Shown: piece after piece, positions 7,201 through 13,871 of the stretch
How positions within the stretch are numbered: the stretch's first letter is position 1
Layout: each line of letters starts with the position of its first letter
Source of the DNA: Alcanivorax sp. UBA4485
GTDB lineage: Bacteria > Pseudomonadota > Gammaproteobacteria > Pseudomonadales > Alcanivoracaceae
Direction: 5' to 3'
DNA length: 19,252 nt
NCBI GenBank assembly: GCA_002389055.1
Contig: DGNT01000081.1
Span: 1 to 19,252, forward strand
Made by a program: the position numbers and the translations under genes
The notes under the pieces: generated by a model
The model's input: the letters and a program-made list of their open reading frames with translations, nothing else
The model's database searches: none
Told to the model about the DNA's origin: nothing

Positions 7201-7875
7201 TCAAGCCAGCGCCAGTTCCCGGTGCCCGTGATGACCGCGCCACACCCAGTGCATGCGGGCATCCTCGAACCACACCCACAGCCCTTCCATCATCCACGGC
7301 CAGTGTTCCTCGTCGATGGCGTCGCGGCCTTCCAGCTCCGCCACCAGCACGGCGAGAATGGTGTCATGGGTCACGTGCACCGCCAGTGAACCCGGCTCCG
7401 GCTCGCGCTGGTACAGATACGAAGCCAGCTTGGCGCGGCCCGCCGCCGGCGACAGCATGCCTTCGAACGGGGTTTTCAGGTGCTGGTTGAGAAAGCTCAG
7501 CGCCCCCATCTTGAGAAAGGTCGGCCCCACCCGGTTGATGTCTTCCACGTAGCAGCCGGGTTCCACCAGGGTCGGGTCGGTGACCACCTCCGGCATCGCC
7601 GGGATCAGGCCCGCCTCCAGGGCGCCCTCCGCCATGGCGGTGGCGGTGTCCACGCAGCGGCCCACCGGGCTGGAATAGAACGCCTGCACCGGGCGCTCCA
7701 GACGGGCGCCCCACTCACGGGCCATCGCCACGCCTTCCGCGGTGAGCGGGAGGCGGTAGTCGGCGAAGCCGTTCTTGGCCAGCTCCCGCACGGAGTGCCG
7801 GGTCAACAGGTGAGCCGGCCGGTGAGCCGGAAGCAGACGGATCGCATCGTGAAGGCGGGGGTGTAATCGGGCCAT
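7201..7875 (-). CDS. Histidine phosphatase superfamily protein
   Basis: This 224-residue protein belongs to the histidine phosphatase (phosphoglycerate mutase-like) fold. The catalytic block is LLTRHSVRE (23-31), with R26, the nucleophile H27 and R30. YSSPVGRCVDTA (67-78) supplies the next arginine, R73, and VHVTHDTIL (167-174) the second histidine, H170. The usual RHG is RHS here, a change seen in acid-phosphatase-like branches. No signal peptide is evident, so it is probably cytoplasmic. The substrate cannot be predicted. It is first in a probable operon with yadG, yadH and queF, behind a good sigma-70 promoter and an AGAGGG ribosome site. Confidence 0.85.
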   Translation of the reverse strand: MARLHPRLHDAIRLLPAHRPAHLLTRHSVRELAKNGFADYRLPLTAEGVAMAREWGARLERPVQAFYSSPVGRCVDTATAMAEGALEAGLIPAMPEVVTDPTLVEPGCYVEDINRVGPTFLKMGALSFLNQHLKTPFEGMLSPAAGRAKLASYLYQREPEPGSLAVHVTHDTILAVLVAELEGRDAIDEEHWPWMMEGLWVWFEDARMHWVWRGHHGHRELALA

Positions 7876-7897
7876 GGTCCCTCTCTAAGACTGTGCC

Positions 7898-7926
7898 ATC
7901 TTACGGGCCAGGGGTGGCGCTGCCAA
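7898..7926 (-). promoter_or_regulatory. Sigma-70 promoter for the phosphatase-yadGH-queF unit
   Basis: On the minus strand TTGGCA (7921-7926) and TAAGAT (7898-7903) are separated by exactly 17 bp. Transcription would begin near 7891, giving a leader of about 15 bases before the start at 7875. The REP pair begins only 4 bp upstream of the -35 box. Confidence 0.65.
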
Positions 7927-7930
7927 CCTT

Positions 7931-8073
7931 GTGGGAGCGGGCCCTGCCCGCGAAAGGGAGCGAAGCTCCCGGCAGGATGCCAGAGACCTTGTTGGTGCTG
8001 CCGTTAGACCGACCTCTGGGATCCTGCCGGGTGGCTGGCGCCACCCTTTCGCGGGCCAGGCCCGCTCCCACAG
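7931..8073. repeat. Inverted pair of REP-like elements (REPIN)
   Basis: Two elements of about 58 bp face each other (7931-7988 and about 8014-8073), separated by roughly 25 bp. The outer ends read GTGGGAGCGGGCC inward from both sides and the inner ends read CAGGATGCCAGAGACC or its near match. Each half carries its own central hairpin: GGGAGC/GCTCCC (7956-7961/7965-7970) and GGGTGGC/GCCACCC (8029-8035/8040-8046). The whole pair can fold into one long hairpin, as REPINs do. It fills the gap between the phosphatase promoter and the tRNA terminator; no protein is encoded here. Confidence 0.85.
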
Positions 8074-8086
8074 CCCGCTCCCACAG
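8061..8086. repeat. Tandem 13-bp repeat at the REP edge, two copies
   Basis: Two copies of CCCGCTCCCACAG (8061-8073 and 8074-8086) extend the outer end of the right-hand REP element, as the three-copy array at 4534-4572 does beside the single element. Confidence 0.9.
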
Positions 8087-8115
8087 ATAGTGGTTCCACT
8101 AAAGAGGTGGCAAAA

Positions 8116-8141
8116 AAAAGGGACCCGGTCGGGTCCCTTTT
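8116..8141 (-). terminator. Rho-independent terminator of the tRNA operon
   Basis: AAAAGGGACCC (8116-8126) pairs with GGGTCCCTTTT (8131-8141) around a four-base loop. On the minus strand the stem is followed by a run of eight T, so it ends transcripts coming from the two tRNA genes. The T-run on the plus strand is shorter but could also work in that direction. Confidence 0.9.
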
Positions 8142-8146
8142 GATTT

Positions 8147-8222
8147 TGGAGCGGGAAACGAGATTCGAACTCGCGACCCCAACCTTGGCAAGGTTGTGCT
8201 CTACCAGCTGAGCTATTCCCGC
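8147..8222 (-). tRNA. tRNA-Gly (GCC anticodon)
   Basis: The 76-base gene folds as a full cloverleaf. The acceptor stem is GCGGGAA/TTCCCGC, the D-arm GCTC...GAGC, the anticodon stem CAACC/GGTTG with loop TTGCCAA (anticodon GCC), and the T-arm GCGAG-TTCGAAT-CTCGT. The discriminator is T, and the CCA end is encoded. It is second in a two-tRNA operon, 10 bp after tRNA-Glu and 5 bp before the terminator. Confidence 0.97.
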
Positions 8223-8232
8223 TTATAAAGAG

Positions 8233-8308
8233 TGGCGTCCCCTAGGGGAGTCGAACCCCTGTTACCGCCGTGAAAGGGCGGTGTCCTGGGCCACTAGACG
8301 AAGGGGAC
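8233..8308 (-). tRNA. tRNA-Glu (TTC anticodon)
   Basis: The 76-base gene has acceptor stem GTCCCCT/AGGGGAC, anticodon stem CCGCC/GGCGG with loop CTTTCAC (anticodon TTC), and T-arm AGGGG-TTCGACT-CCCCT. The discriminator is G, and CCA is encoded. It is the first gene of the tRNA operon and is read from the promoter at 8331-8359. Confidence 0.97.
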
Positions 8309-8330
8309 CCGGTGCTCTCAAGCGGCGCGT

Positions 8331-8359
8331 AGGATAGAAATCGGCGCCCCGGTCGTCAA
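8331..8359 (-). promoter_or_regulatory. Sigma-70 promoter of the tRNA operon
   Basis: Minus-strand TTGACG (8354-8359) and TATCCT (8331-8336) are separated by 17 bp. The expected start is near 8324, about 16 bases before the mature tRNA-Glu 5' end. The sequence just after the -10 box is GC-rich, as in stringently controlled stable-RNA promoters. Confidence 0.8.
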
Positions 8360-8383
8360 GGAAAAATTTGCCGGAAGTGGTCA

Positions 8384-8412
8384 TTGACCCGCCCCCCGCT
8401 CTGCTTTATCCC
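8384..8412 (+). promoter_or_regulatory. Sigma-70 promoter of the GST-like gene
   Basis: Plus-strand TTGACC (8384-8389) and TATCCC (8407-8412) are separated by 17 bp. Transcription would start near 8419, downstream of the longest possible reading frame start (8384), which supports the shorter protein starting at 8465. It lies back to back with the tRNA promoter, with 24 bp between the two -35 boxes. Confidence 0.6.
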
Positions 8413-8464
8413 TAGGTGCCTGAGAAAAACGCCTGCCAAGAAAACCAACCGGGAGAGAAAACGC

Positions 8465-9118
8465 ATGCCCATGAAACTGTACGGCGCGGTGATGTCGCCC
8501 TTCGTCCGCAAGACCCGCGTGGTACTGGCCCTGAAAGGCCTGGACTACGAAGCGGTGCACGTGGACCCCAACAACAAGCCCGAGGGCTACGAAAATATCA
8601 GCCCGCTGCAGCGGATCCCGGCGCTGGAAGTGGACGGCCACTGTCTGGCCGATTCAGCGGTGATTTGCGCCTACCTGGAAAAGACCCAGCCGGAACCGGC
8701 GCTCTACCCTAGCGACCCGTTCCAGTACGCGCGCACCCTGTGGTTCGAAAAGTACGCGGACTACGAACTGGCGCCGCACTGCACCTTCACGGTGTTCCGT
8801 AACCGGGTGGTGAAACGCCTGATGGGTCAGGACTGCGACGAGGAGGCCATCGCCAAGGCGCTGGAGAGTCGCATTCCGCCGCTGCTGGCCTATCTGGAGC
8901 AGGAGTTGGACGGCCGCGAGTATCTGGTCGGCGACAGTCTGACCGTGGCGGACATCGCCGTGGCCAGTCAGCTGGTGAATTTTCGCCACGGCGGCGAGAC
9001 CGTGGACGCGGGCCGCTACCCGAACCTGGCGGCGCACGCCGAGCGCATGCACGCGCTGGCGCCGTTCGCCAGCACCATCGAGAAGGAAAGCGGTTTTATC
9101 AGCAAGATGCTGGGCTAG
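8465..9118 (+). CDS. Glutathione S-transferase family protein
   Basis: This 217-residue cytoplasmic protein has the two-domain glutathione transferase layout. The thioredoxin-like N-terminal domain (1-73) has S11 in MSPFVRKTR as probable catalytic residue, the cis-proline P52 in RIPALEVDG, and D64-S65 in ADSAVICAYLE for the glutathione gamma-glutamyl group. The all-helical C-terminal domain includes LVGDSLTVADIAVA (154-167), the family's N-capping box with D163. Substrate and class are not certain. I chose the ATG at 8465 because GGGAGAG (8451-8457) precedes it at a good distance and because the family's first strand (MKLYG) begins at once. The stop codon overlaps that of the convergent gene within one CTAG. 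Confidence 0.9.
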   Translation: MPMKLYGAVMSPFVRKTRVVLALKGLDYEAVHVDPNNKPEGYENISPLQRIPALEVDGHCLADSAVICAYLEKTQPEPALYPSDPFQYARTLWFEKYADYELAPHCTFTVFRNRVVKRLMGQDCDEEAIAKALESRIPPLLAYLEQELDGREYLVGDSLTVADIAVASQLVNFRHGGETVDAGRYPNLAAHAERMHALAPFASTIEKESGFISKMLG

Positions 9119-9627
9119 GGCGCCGAGTCCCCCCCGGCCTCCACGGCCACCAGCGCGGCCCGGCCGTCCGGCGCGATGCGGACCCGGGCCACGCCGCCGT
9201 CGGCCAGTTCCCGTTCCAGCCGCAGCGCTTCTTCCGGCGCGGCGAACCAGGCTTCGATGCCGTAACGAATATGCAGCTCTCCGCCGCTGACCCGGTCAAT
9301 GGTGCCGCGCAGAAACAGCCTTTCGGCGTCCGGTTCCCGTAGCCGCACGCCGCCCGAGCGCCACAGCGCGCCGTCCCGCCGCAACAGTATGAACACCGGA
9401 TCGCCGGCCCGGGGCAGTTCCATCTCGGGCAGCGGCTGGCGGGACAGGGCGTAGTTCAAACGCACGTACTGCCCCCGGAACAGATCGCGCGGATCCACCG
9501 GCACGGTGGCCAGGCGTACTTCGGTGCCCACCCACAGCGGATACTGGCTGTACACGAACAGGCCGCCCAGCACCACCGGTTGCAGCAGCACCGCGGCCAG
9601 CAGGGCGATCAGCCAGCGGCGGCTCAT
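9115..9627 (-). CDS. GDYXXLXY domain protein, membrane-anchored
   Basis: This 170-residue protein has an N-terminal hydrophobic segment (5-28) that is either an uncleaved anchor or a signal. After it comes the family's signature region, DPRDLFRGQYVRLNY (45-59), which corresponds to GDYXXLXY with Q for D. The rest is probably outside the cytoplasm. The biochemical role of the family is unknown. It is commonly encoded beside a DUF2157 membrane protein, as here. The ATG at 9627 overlaps the DUF2157 stop by 4 bp (ATGA); a longer in-frame reading (to 10107) would run antisense-free through the DUF2157 gene in another frame and has no family content. It is the last gene of the ccm-led unit and ends in the same CTAG as the convergent GST gene. 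Confidence 0.82.
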   Translation of the reverse strand: MSRRWLIALLAAVLLQPVVLGGLFVYSQYPLWVGTEVRLATVPVDPRDLFRGQYVRLNYALSRQPLPEMELPRAGDPVFILLRRDGALWRSGGVRLREPDAERLFLRGTIDRVSGGELHIRYGIEAWFAAPEEALRLERELADGGVARVRIAPDGRAALVAVEAGGDSAP

Positions 9628-10853
9628 GAGTCCACCTCCCGGCGCCGCCAGTAGCGGCCGGCGACGAACAGCAGCGCGGCCATCACCAGGAACAGCCCGG
9701 CGGCGCCCAGATAGCCGCCGATCAAATCCAGGTAGCGCAGCAGCGCCAGGGTGAGAATGGCGATCAGGCCAGTGACGTAGAGACCGCCCTCCCCGTCCAG
9801 CAAACCGCGCCGCATCCAGTGCATCGCCAACAGCAACAGCAGCAGGTTGGCCGCCACCGCCCAGACCAGGGCCTGGTCGGGCACGCCGCCGGTGTGCACC
9901 GCGATCAGCAGCACCGCCACCGCCAACGCCACCAGGGGCCGCCCCAGCAGGGCCGCCGCCAGCAGCGCCACCAGCGCCGCCCACAGGCCCGGGTCCAGCC
10001 AGGTCCAGGCGTAAGCCAGGTAGTGCTCCCAGCCGTCCACGAAAGTAAACGGCAGGATCGCCAGCACCGTGAGGCGCGGCATCCAGTTGCCGACGCCGGC
10101 GTTCCACCAGCCCGGGCGGGCGGCGAGCGCGCCGGCCAGCACCAGCAGGCCGAGATTAAAGCTGATCATGCCTTCCTGGGCCTGGGGGCCGAAATCGGTG
10201 GCGTAGACCCAGGCCAGCATCAGGTTCAGCCACACGGCGGTGGCGGCCAGCGCCGCCAGGGCGAGCCCGGCCACGCGGCGCCGCCGGGCCACCCAGAACG
10301 CCACCGCCAGGAACAAAGGCATCAGCCAGGGGGCGGCGAAGCGGTACTCCAGCAGCATCCAGGCCACCGCCACCGCCAGGCCCTGCAGCGCCAGCAGGCG
10401 GCCTGTGCTGAGCACGGTTAGCGGCACCAGCCCCAGGGCCCAGAGCAGCAGGCCGTTGGGGAAATGCTCGCCGAGGTGGTACATCTGCCCGGTGAGCATG
10501 ATCGAGGCGCCGTAGGCAAAGCCGCCCAGGAACAGCAGGCCACCGCCGCCACCGACGCGGGCCAGCCGCAGCACGCCCCAGCCGTTGAGCACGGCGGTCA
10601 GCGTCACCAGGCCGGCGAAGCGGGCCAGACGGGGCAGCTGCTCCCAGTTGGCGGACACCAGCAGCAGCAGGGCCAGCCCGGCGAACAGGCCGGCCAGGCC
10701 GGTCAGCAGCCCCAGCGCCGAGGGGCCGGCGTCGTTCAGGGAGGTGCCGTAGCGGCTCAGGATGCGCTCCGCCTGGAACGGCTCGACCAGACCCTCGTCC
10801 ACCCAGCGGCGGGTTTCCCGGCGCAGCAGGTTCTTGCGCATCCAGCTCAACAT
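9624..10853 (-). CDS. DUF2157 polytopic membrane protein
   Basis: This 409-residue protein starts with a short soluble region (RRWVDEGLVEPFQAERILSR, about 16-35), the typical N-terminal part of DUF2157. It continues with roughly twelve hydrophobic segments to the C-terminus, so it is an inner-membrane protein. No enzymatic motif is visible and no function is established for the family. The ATG directly abuts the stop codon of the RimK-like gene (TAGATG), so it probably depends on translation of that gene. Downstream it overlaps the GDYXXLXY gene by 4 bp. The two proteins very likely act together in the membrane; what they do is unknown. Confidence 0.82.
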   Translation of the reverse strand: MLSWMRKNLLRRETRRWVDEGLVEPFQAERILSRYGTSLNDAGPSALGLLTGLAGLFAGLALLLLVSANWEQLPRLARFAGLVTLTAVLNGWGVLRLARVGGGGGLLFLGGFAYGASIMLTGQMYHLGEHFPNGLLLWALGLVPLTVLSTGRLLALQGLAVAVAWMLLEYRFAAPWLMPLFLAVAFWVARRRRVAGLALAALAATAVWLNLMLAWVYATDFGPQAQEGMISFNLGLLVLAGALAARPGWWNAGVGNWMPRLTVLAILPFTFVDGWEHYLAYAWTWLDPGLWAALVALLAAALLGRPLVALAVAVLLIAVHTGGVPDQALVWAVAANLLLLLLAMHWMRRGLLDGEGGLYVTGLIAILTLALLRYLDLIGGYLGAAGLFLVMAALLFVAGRYWRRREVDS

Positions 10854-12341
10854 CTAGAGCGGCAGCCCCAGCCGGCGGGCTTCCATGCGGCGCAGGAATT
10901 CCAGCATGATCTGCCGGTACAGGTCCTCGCCCAGCCACAGGTCCTCGACGCCGGCGTCCACGTTGGGGTTGTCGTTCACTTCAATCACCACCACCTGATC
11001 GCCGGACTGCTTCAGGTCCACGCCGTACAGGCCGTTGCCCATCAACCGCGCGGCCTTGAGCGCCATGCGCAGCACCTTGGCGGGCACGTCGCGCACCGGC
11101 AGGGTGGCGAAGCGCCCGGAGCTGGTTTTGCCGCTGTCCTTGTGGTGGTAGATCTGCCAGTGCCCCTTGCTCATGAAATACTGGCAGGCGAACAGCGGCC
11201 GGTTGTTGAGCACGCCGATGCGCCAGTCGTAATCGGTGTACATGAACGCCTGGGCCAGCACCACCGCGGACTGCTTCAGGTAGCCGCTCAGTTCGGCGCG
11301 CAACTCGGCTTTGTCCTTCACCTTGCCGATGCCCCGCGAGAAGCTGCCGTCGGGAATCTTCAGCACCATCGGCAGGCCCAGCTCGGCGATCAGGGTGTCC
11401 GCCTGGGCTTCGGAGTCGTCGAACACGAAGGCGGTGGGCGGCACCGGCACGCCGTTGGCCTGCATCAGCTCGGCCAGGTAGATCTTGTTAGTGCAGCGCA
11501 GGATCGAGCCCGGATCGTCGATCACCACCATGCCTTCCTGCTCCGCCTTGCGGGCGAACTGGTAGGTGTGGTGGTCGATGCCGGTGGTTTCGCGAATAAA
11601 CAGACCGTCGTACTCGCCCAGGCGGGTGTAGGCGTCGCGGCCTATCGGATCCACTTTGATGCCCAGCTGCCGGCCGGCCTTGATAAAGCGCTTGAGGGCG
11701 GCGCGGTTGCTGGGCGGCATGGCTTCTTTTTCATCCACCAGCATGGCCAGGTCGTAGCGGTCGCCGCGCCGGCGGCGGGGGTTGCGCCACACCCGCGCGT
11801 TGAACTGTTCCAGGGCGCGGGCGAAGGCGTCCTCTTCGGGCCCCTTGAGCTGCTTGAGGCTCACCGGCCGGATCGATTCCAGCGTCCACTCTTCGCGGCG
11901 ACGAAAGGAAACGCGCAGAATCGGGCAGGGCATCTGGTCGAAGATCTGGCGGCCCAGGTCGGCGAGCCCTTCTTGTTCGGTGTGGCCGAAATGGAGCGTC
12001 AGGGTGACGCGGGTAGCGTCGCCGCCCTGCTTTTTCATGGCTTTGTCGAGGGCCGTTTCGAAGCGCTCGAAATGCAGCCCGTAGAGCGCCTTGCGGCTGA
12101 GGTCGTTGACCGTGCGCACCGACGGCAGCACCCGCTGGCCGCGCGCTTCAGCCAGCAGCGAGCAGTAGTAGCCCGGCGACAGGTATTTGTAGCTGCGGCA
12201 CAGGTTGATCACCTGTACTTTCTTGTCGGTGCACACCGGCTGGGCGGCCTGCAGGTAGTCCCGCGCCGACAGCAGGTGGCGGGTGGGGTAATAGGCGGCC
12301 CAGTCGGCCGGGTCGTCGACCAGGATGATCACTTGGCTCAT
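10854..12341 (-). CDS. RimK-like ATP-grasp ligase with N-terminal RLAN domain
   Basis: This 495-residue cytoplasmic protein joins a RimK-like ATP-grasp N-terminal (RLAN) domain (about 1-190; landmarks NLCRSYKYLSPGYY and GLHFERFE) to an ATP-grasp ligase domain (about 230-480). The ATP-grasp landmarks are K328 in VLKIP, the flexible loop GSFSRGIGK (332-340), D442 in YGVDL, and the metal-binding residues E454 and N456 in VIEVNDNPN. ATP-grasp ligases form amide bonds by way of acyl phosphates; RimK itself adds glutamates to ribosomal protein S6, but this longer type is a separate group whose substrate is unknown to me. It begins 18 bp after ccmE and its stop abuts the DUF2157 start, placing it inside the ccm-led unit. 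Confidence 0.88.
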   Translation of the reverse strand: MSQVIILVDDPADWAAYYPTRHLLSARDYLQAAQPVCTDKKVQVINLCRSYKYLSPGYYCSLLAEARGQRVLPSVRTVNDLSRKALYGLHFERFETALDKAMKKQGGDATRVTLTLHFGHTEQEGLADLGRQIFDQMPCPILRVSFRRREEWTLESIRPVSLKQLKGPEEDAFARALEQFNARVWRNPRRRRGDRYDLAMLVDEKEAMPPSNRAALKRFIKAGRQLGIKVDPIGRDAYTRLGEYDGLFIRETTGIDHHTYQFARKAEQEGMVVIDDPGSILRCTNKIYLAELMQANGVPVPPTAFVFDDSEAQADTLIAELGLPMVLKIPDGSFSRGIGKVKDKAELRAELSGYLKQSAVVLAQAFMYTDYDWRIGVLNNRPLFACQYFMSKGHWQIYHHKDSGKTSSGRFATLPVRDVPAKVLRMALKAARLMGNGLYGVDLKQSGDQVVVIEVNDNPNVDAGVEDLWLGEDLYRQIMLEFLRRMEARRLGLPL

Positions 12342-12359
12342 TGAGGGCTCACTCGGCGC

Positions 12360-12857
12360 TTAATCCGACTCGTTGTAATCGCCCCGCGGGTAACCGGCAT
12401 CCTTTTCCTTGGCGCCGGGCTTGCTCCCCGGGTGCCCGGCTTTTTCCAGTGCATCCTGTACCTCCGGCGGCATGTAGGTCTCATCGTGTTTGGCCAGGAC
12501 CTCGTCCGCCTCGAAACGGTCGCGGCTCACCAGGGTGCCGTTGGCGACGATGCCCTGGCCCTCGCGGAACAGGTCGGGAAGAATGCCCTGGTAGTGGATA
12601 TCAAAGCTACCTTTTCCATCGGTCACCGTGAAGACCACATTGAGGGTCTCCGGATCACGCTGCACCGAGCCGTCCTCGACCAGGCCGCCAACGCGCATTT
12701 TGGCGCCCACCGGCGCCTCGCCGTTGACGATTTGCTGCGGGGTATAAAACAGATTGATGTTCTGGCGCAGGGCGTACACCGCCAGCCCCACCGCCACGGC
12801 CAGGCCCGCGAGCACCGCCAGCACCACGAATAGACGTTGTTTGCGAACCGGATTCAT
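12360..12857 (-). CDS. ccmE: Heme chaperone CcmE
   Basis: CcmE takes heme exported with the help of CcmABCD and carries it in the periplasm to the CcmF/H ligation complex. The 165-residue protein has one N-terminal membrane anchor (8-30) and a periplasmic OB-fold. The heme-attaching histidine is H124 in LAKHDETYMPP, with Y128 completing the HxxxY motif. A charged, flexible tail of about 30 residues follows. The ATG overlaps the ccmD stop by 4 bp. The normal next genes, ccmF and onwards, are absent; a RimK-like gene begins 18 bp later. Confidence 0.95.
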   Translation of the reverse strand: MNPVRKQRLFVVLAVLAGLAVAVGLAVYALRQNINLFYTPQQIVNGEAPVGAKMRVGGLVEDGSVQRDPETLNVVFTVTDGKGSFDIHYQGILPDLFREGQGIVANGTLVSRDRFEADEVLAKHDETYMPPEVQDALEKAGHPGSKPGAKEKDAGYPRGDYNESD

Positions 12858-13087
12858 TGATTGCTCTCCACACTCTTGGACGATGTTCTGGCCTTAGCCG
12901 ATGACCCGACGTCATCACGGCGCGCCTGGCGGGCGATCTCTGCCCGCACCCGGCCCTGCCGCCGCACCGCCAGCAGCATATTGGCGACGATCAGCAGCGC
13001 GCTGAGTCCGTAGGCGCTCCACACGAAAAAGCCGTGCTCGCCCATGGCGATAAAGGCGGCCACACTGTCGAAATAGGGGTCGAACAT
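12854..13087 (-). CDS. ccmD: Heme exporter small subunit CcmD
   Basis: CcmD is a small membrane protein needed for release of holo-CcmE from CcmABC. This 77-residue version has the family start (FDSVAAFIAMGEHGFFVW), one membrane helix (about 20-41) and a basic cytoplasmic tail. The ATG at 13087 follows the ccmC stop by 2 bp and has GGAGG seven bases upstream; a GTG two codons earlier is less likely. The tail is a little longer and richer in Ser/Lys than in many homologs. Confidence 0.88.
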   Translation of the reverse strand: MFDPYFDSVAAFIAMGEHGFFVWSAYGLSALLIVANMLLAVRRQGRVRAEIARQARRDDVGSSAKARTSSKSVESNQ

Positions 13088-13089
13088 GA

Positions 13090-13845
13090 TCACGCCTCCC
13101 CGCCACGGACCAGCCGGCGCACCCAGCCGCTGCGGCGCTCACGGCTGAGCACCTCGGTGCGGGCGCGCATCAGCACATTGGCGGCGTACAGCAGCCAGAG
13201 CCCGGCCATGCTGATCAGCAGCGGCCATTTCATCGAGGCGTCGATGGACGACTCCCCGACCACCTTGAGGGTGGCGCCCTGGTGCAGGGTGTTAAGCCAC
13301 TCCACCGAATACTTGACGATCACCACGTTGATCACGCCCACCACCGCCAGCAGGGCGGCGGCGCGGGCCGCCTGGCGCGGATCACGGATGGCGTTCTGCA
13401 GCGCCATGATGCCCAGGTACAGGAACAGCAGGATCAGCATCGACGTCATGCGCGCGTCCCACTGCCAGTAGGTGCCCCAGGTGGGCTTGCCCCAGAGCGC
13501 CCCGGTGAGCAAGGACACCGCCGCCAGCACGGCGCCGAACGGCGCCAACGCCTTGAGCATCACCTCGGCCATTTTCATGCGCCACACCAGCGCCACCAGC
13601 CCGGCCACGCCCATGGCGATGTAGCCCATCAGGGCGCCGCTGGAAGCCGGCACGTGAATATAGATAATGCGATAGCTGTCGCCTTGATAGCGCTCCACCG
13701 GGGCGTACACCAGCCCCCACACCAGACCCACCGCCAGCAGCGCCAACGACACCGGTACCAGCCACGGCAACACCGCCTCGCAGAAACGGTAGAAGTACCG
13801 GGGCGAACCCAGTTGGTGGTACCAGCGTTTAATCGTTTTCCACAT
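13090..13845 (-). CDS. ccmC: Heme exporter protein CcmC
   Basis: CcmC is the membrane protein that presents heme to CcmE. The 251-residue sequence has six hydrophobic segments. The periplasmic tryptophan-rich WWD signature is WGKPTWGTYWQWDAR (118-132), and the two heme-ligand histidines are H64 in YIHVP and H188 in NTLHQG. It starts 26 bp after ccmB with AGGTG as ribosome site, and ccmD begins 2 bp after its stop. Confidence 0.95.
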   Translation of the reverse strand: MWKTIKRWYHQLGSPRYFYRFCEAVLPWLVPVSLALLAVGLVWGLVYAPVERYQGDSYRIIYIHVPASSGALMGYIAMGVAGLVALVWRMKMAEVMLKALAPFGAVLAAVSLLTGALWGKPTWGTYWQWDARMTSMLILLFLYLGIMALQNAIRDPRQAARAAALLAVVGVINVVIVKYSVEWLNTLHQGATLKVVGESSIDASMKWPLLISMAGLWLLYAANVLMRARTEVLSRERRSGWVRRLVRGGEA

Positions 13846-13871
13846 ACAACACCTGAATAGAGCCGCGGCGA

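Noticed and set aside
8147..8308. Integrated element using a tRNA 3' end as attachment site
   Set aside because: No direct repeat of either tRNA 3' end was seen in the window, and no integrase gene is near.
9627..10107. N-terminal extension of the GDYXXLXY protein
   Set aside because: The extra residues are Gly/Ala/Arg-rich and come from the wrong frame of the DUF2157 gene; the ATG at 9627 has the typical ATGA overlap and is followed by a normal membrane anchor.
10464..12344. 626-codon open frame on the plus strand opposite the RimK-like and DUF2157 genes
   Set aside because: It is rich in His, Gln, Ala and Val with no recognisable domain, and lies antisense to two genes with clear family motifs. 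Long antisense frames are common in GC-rich DNA.
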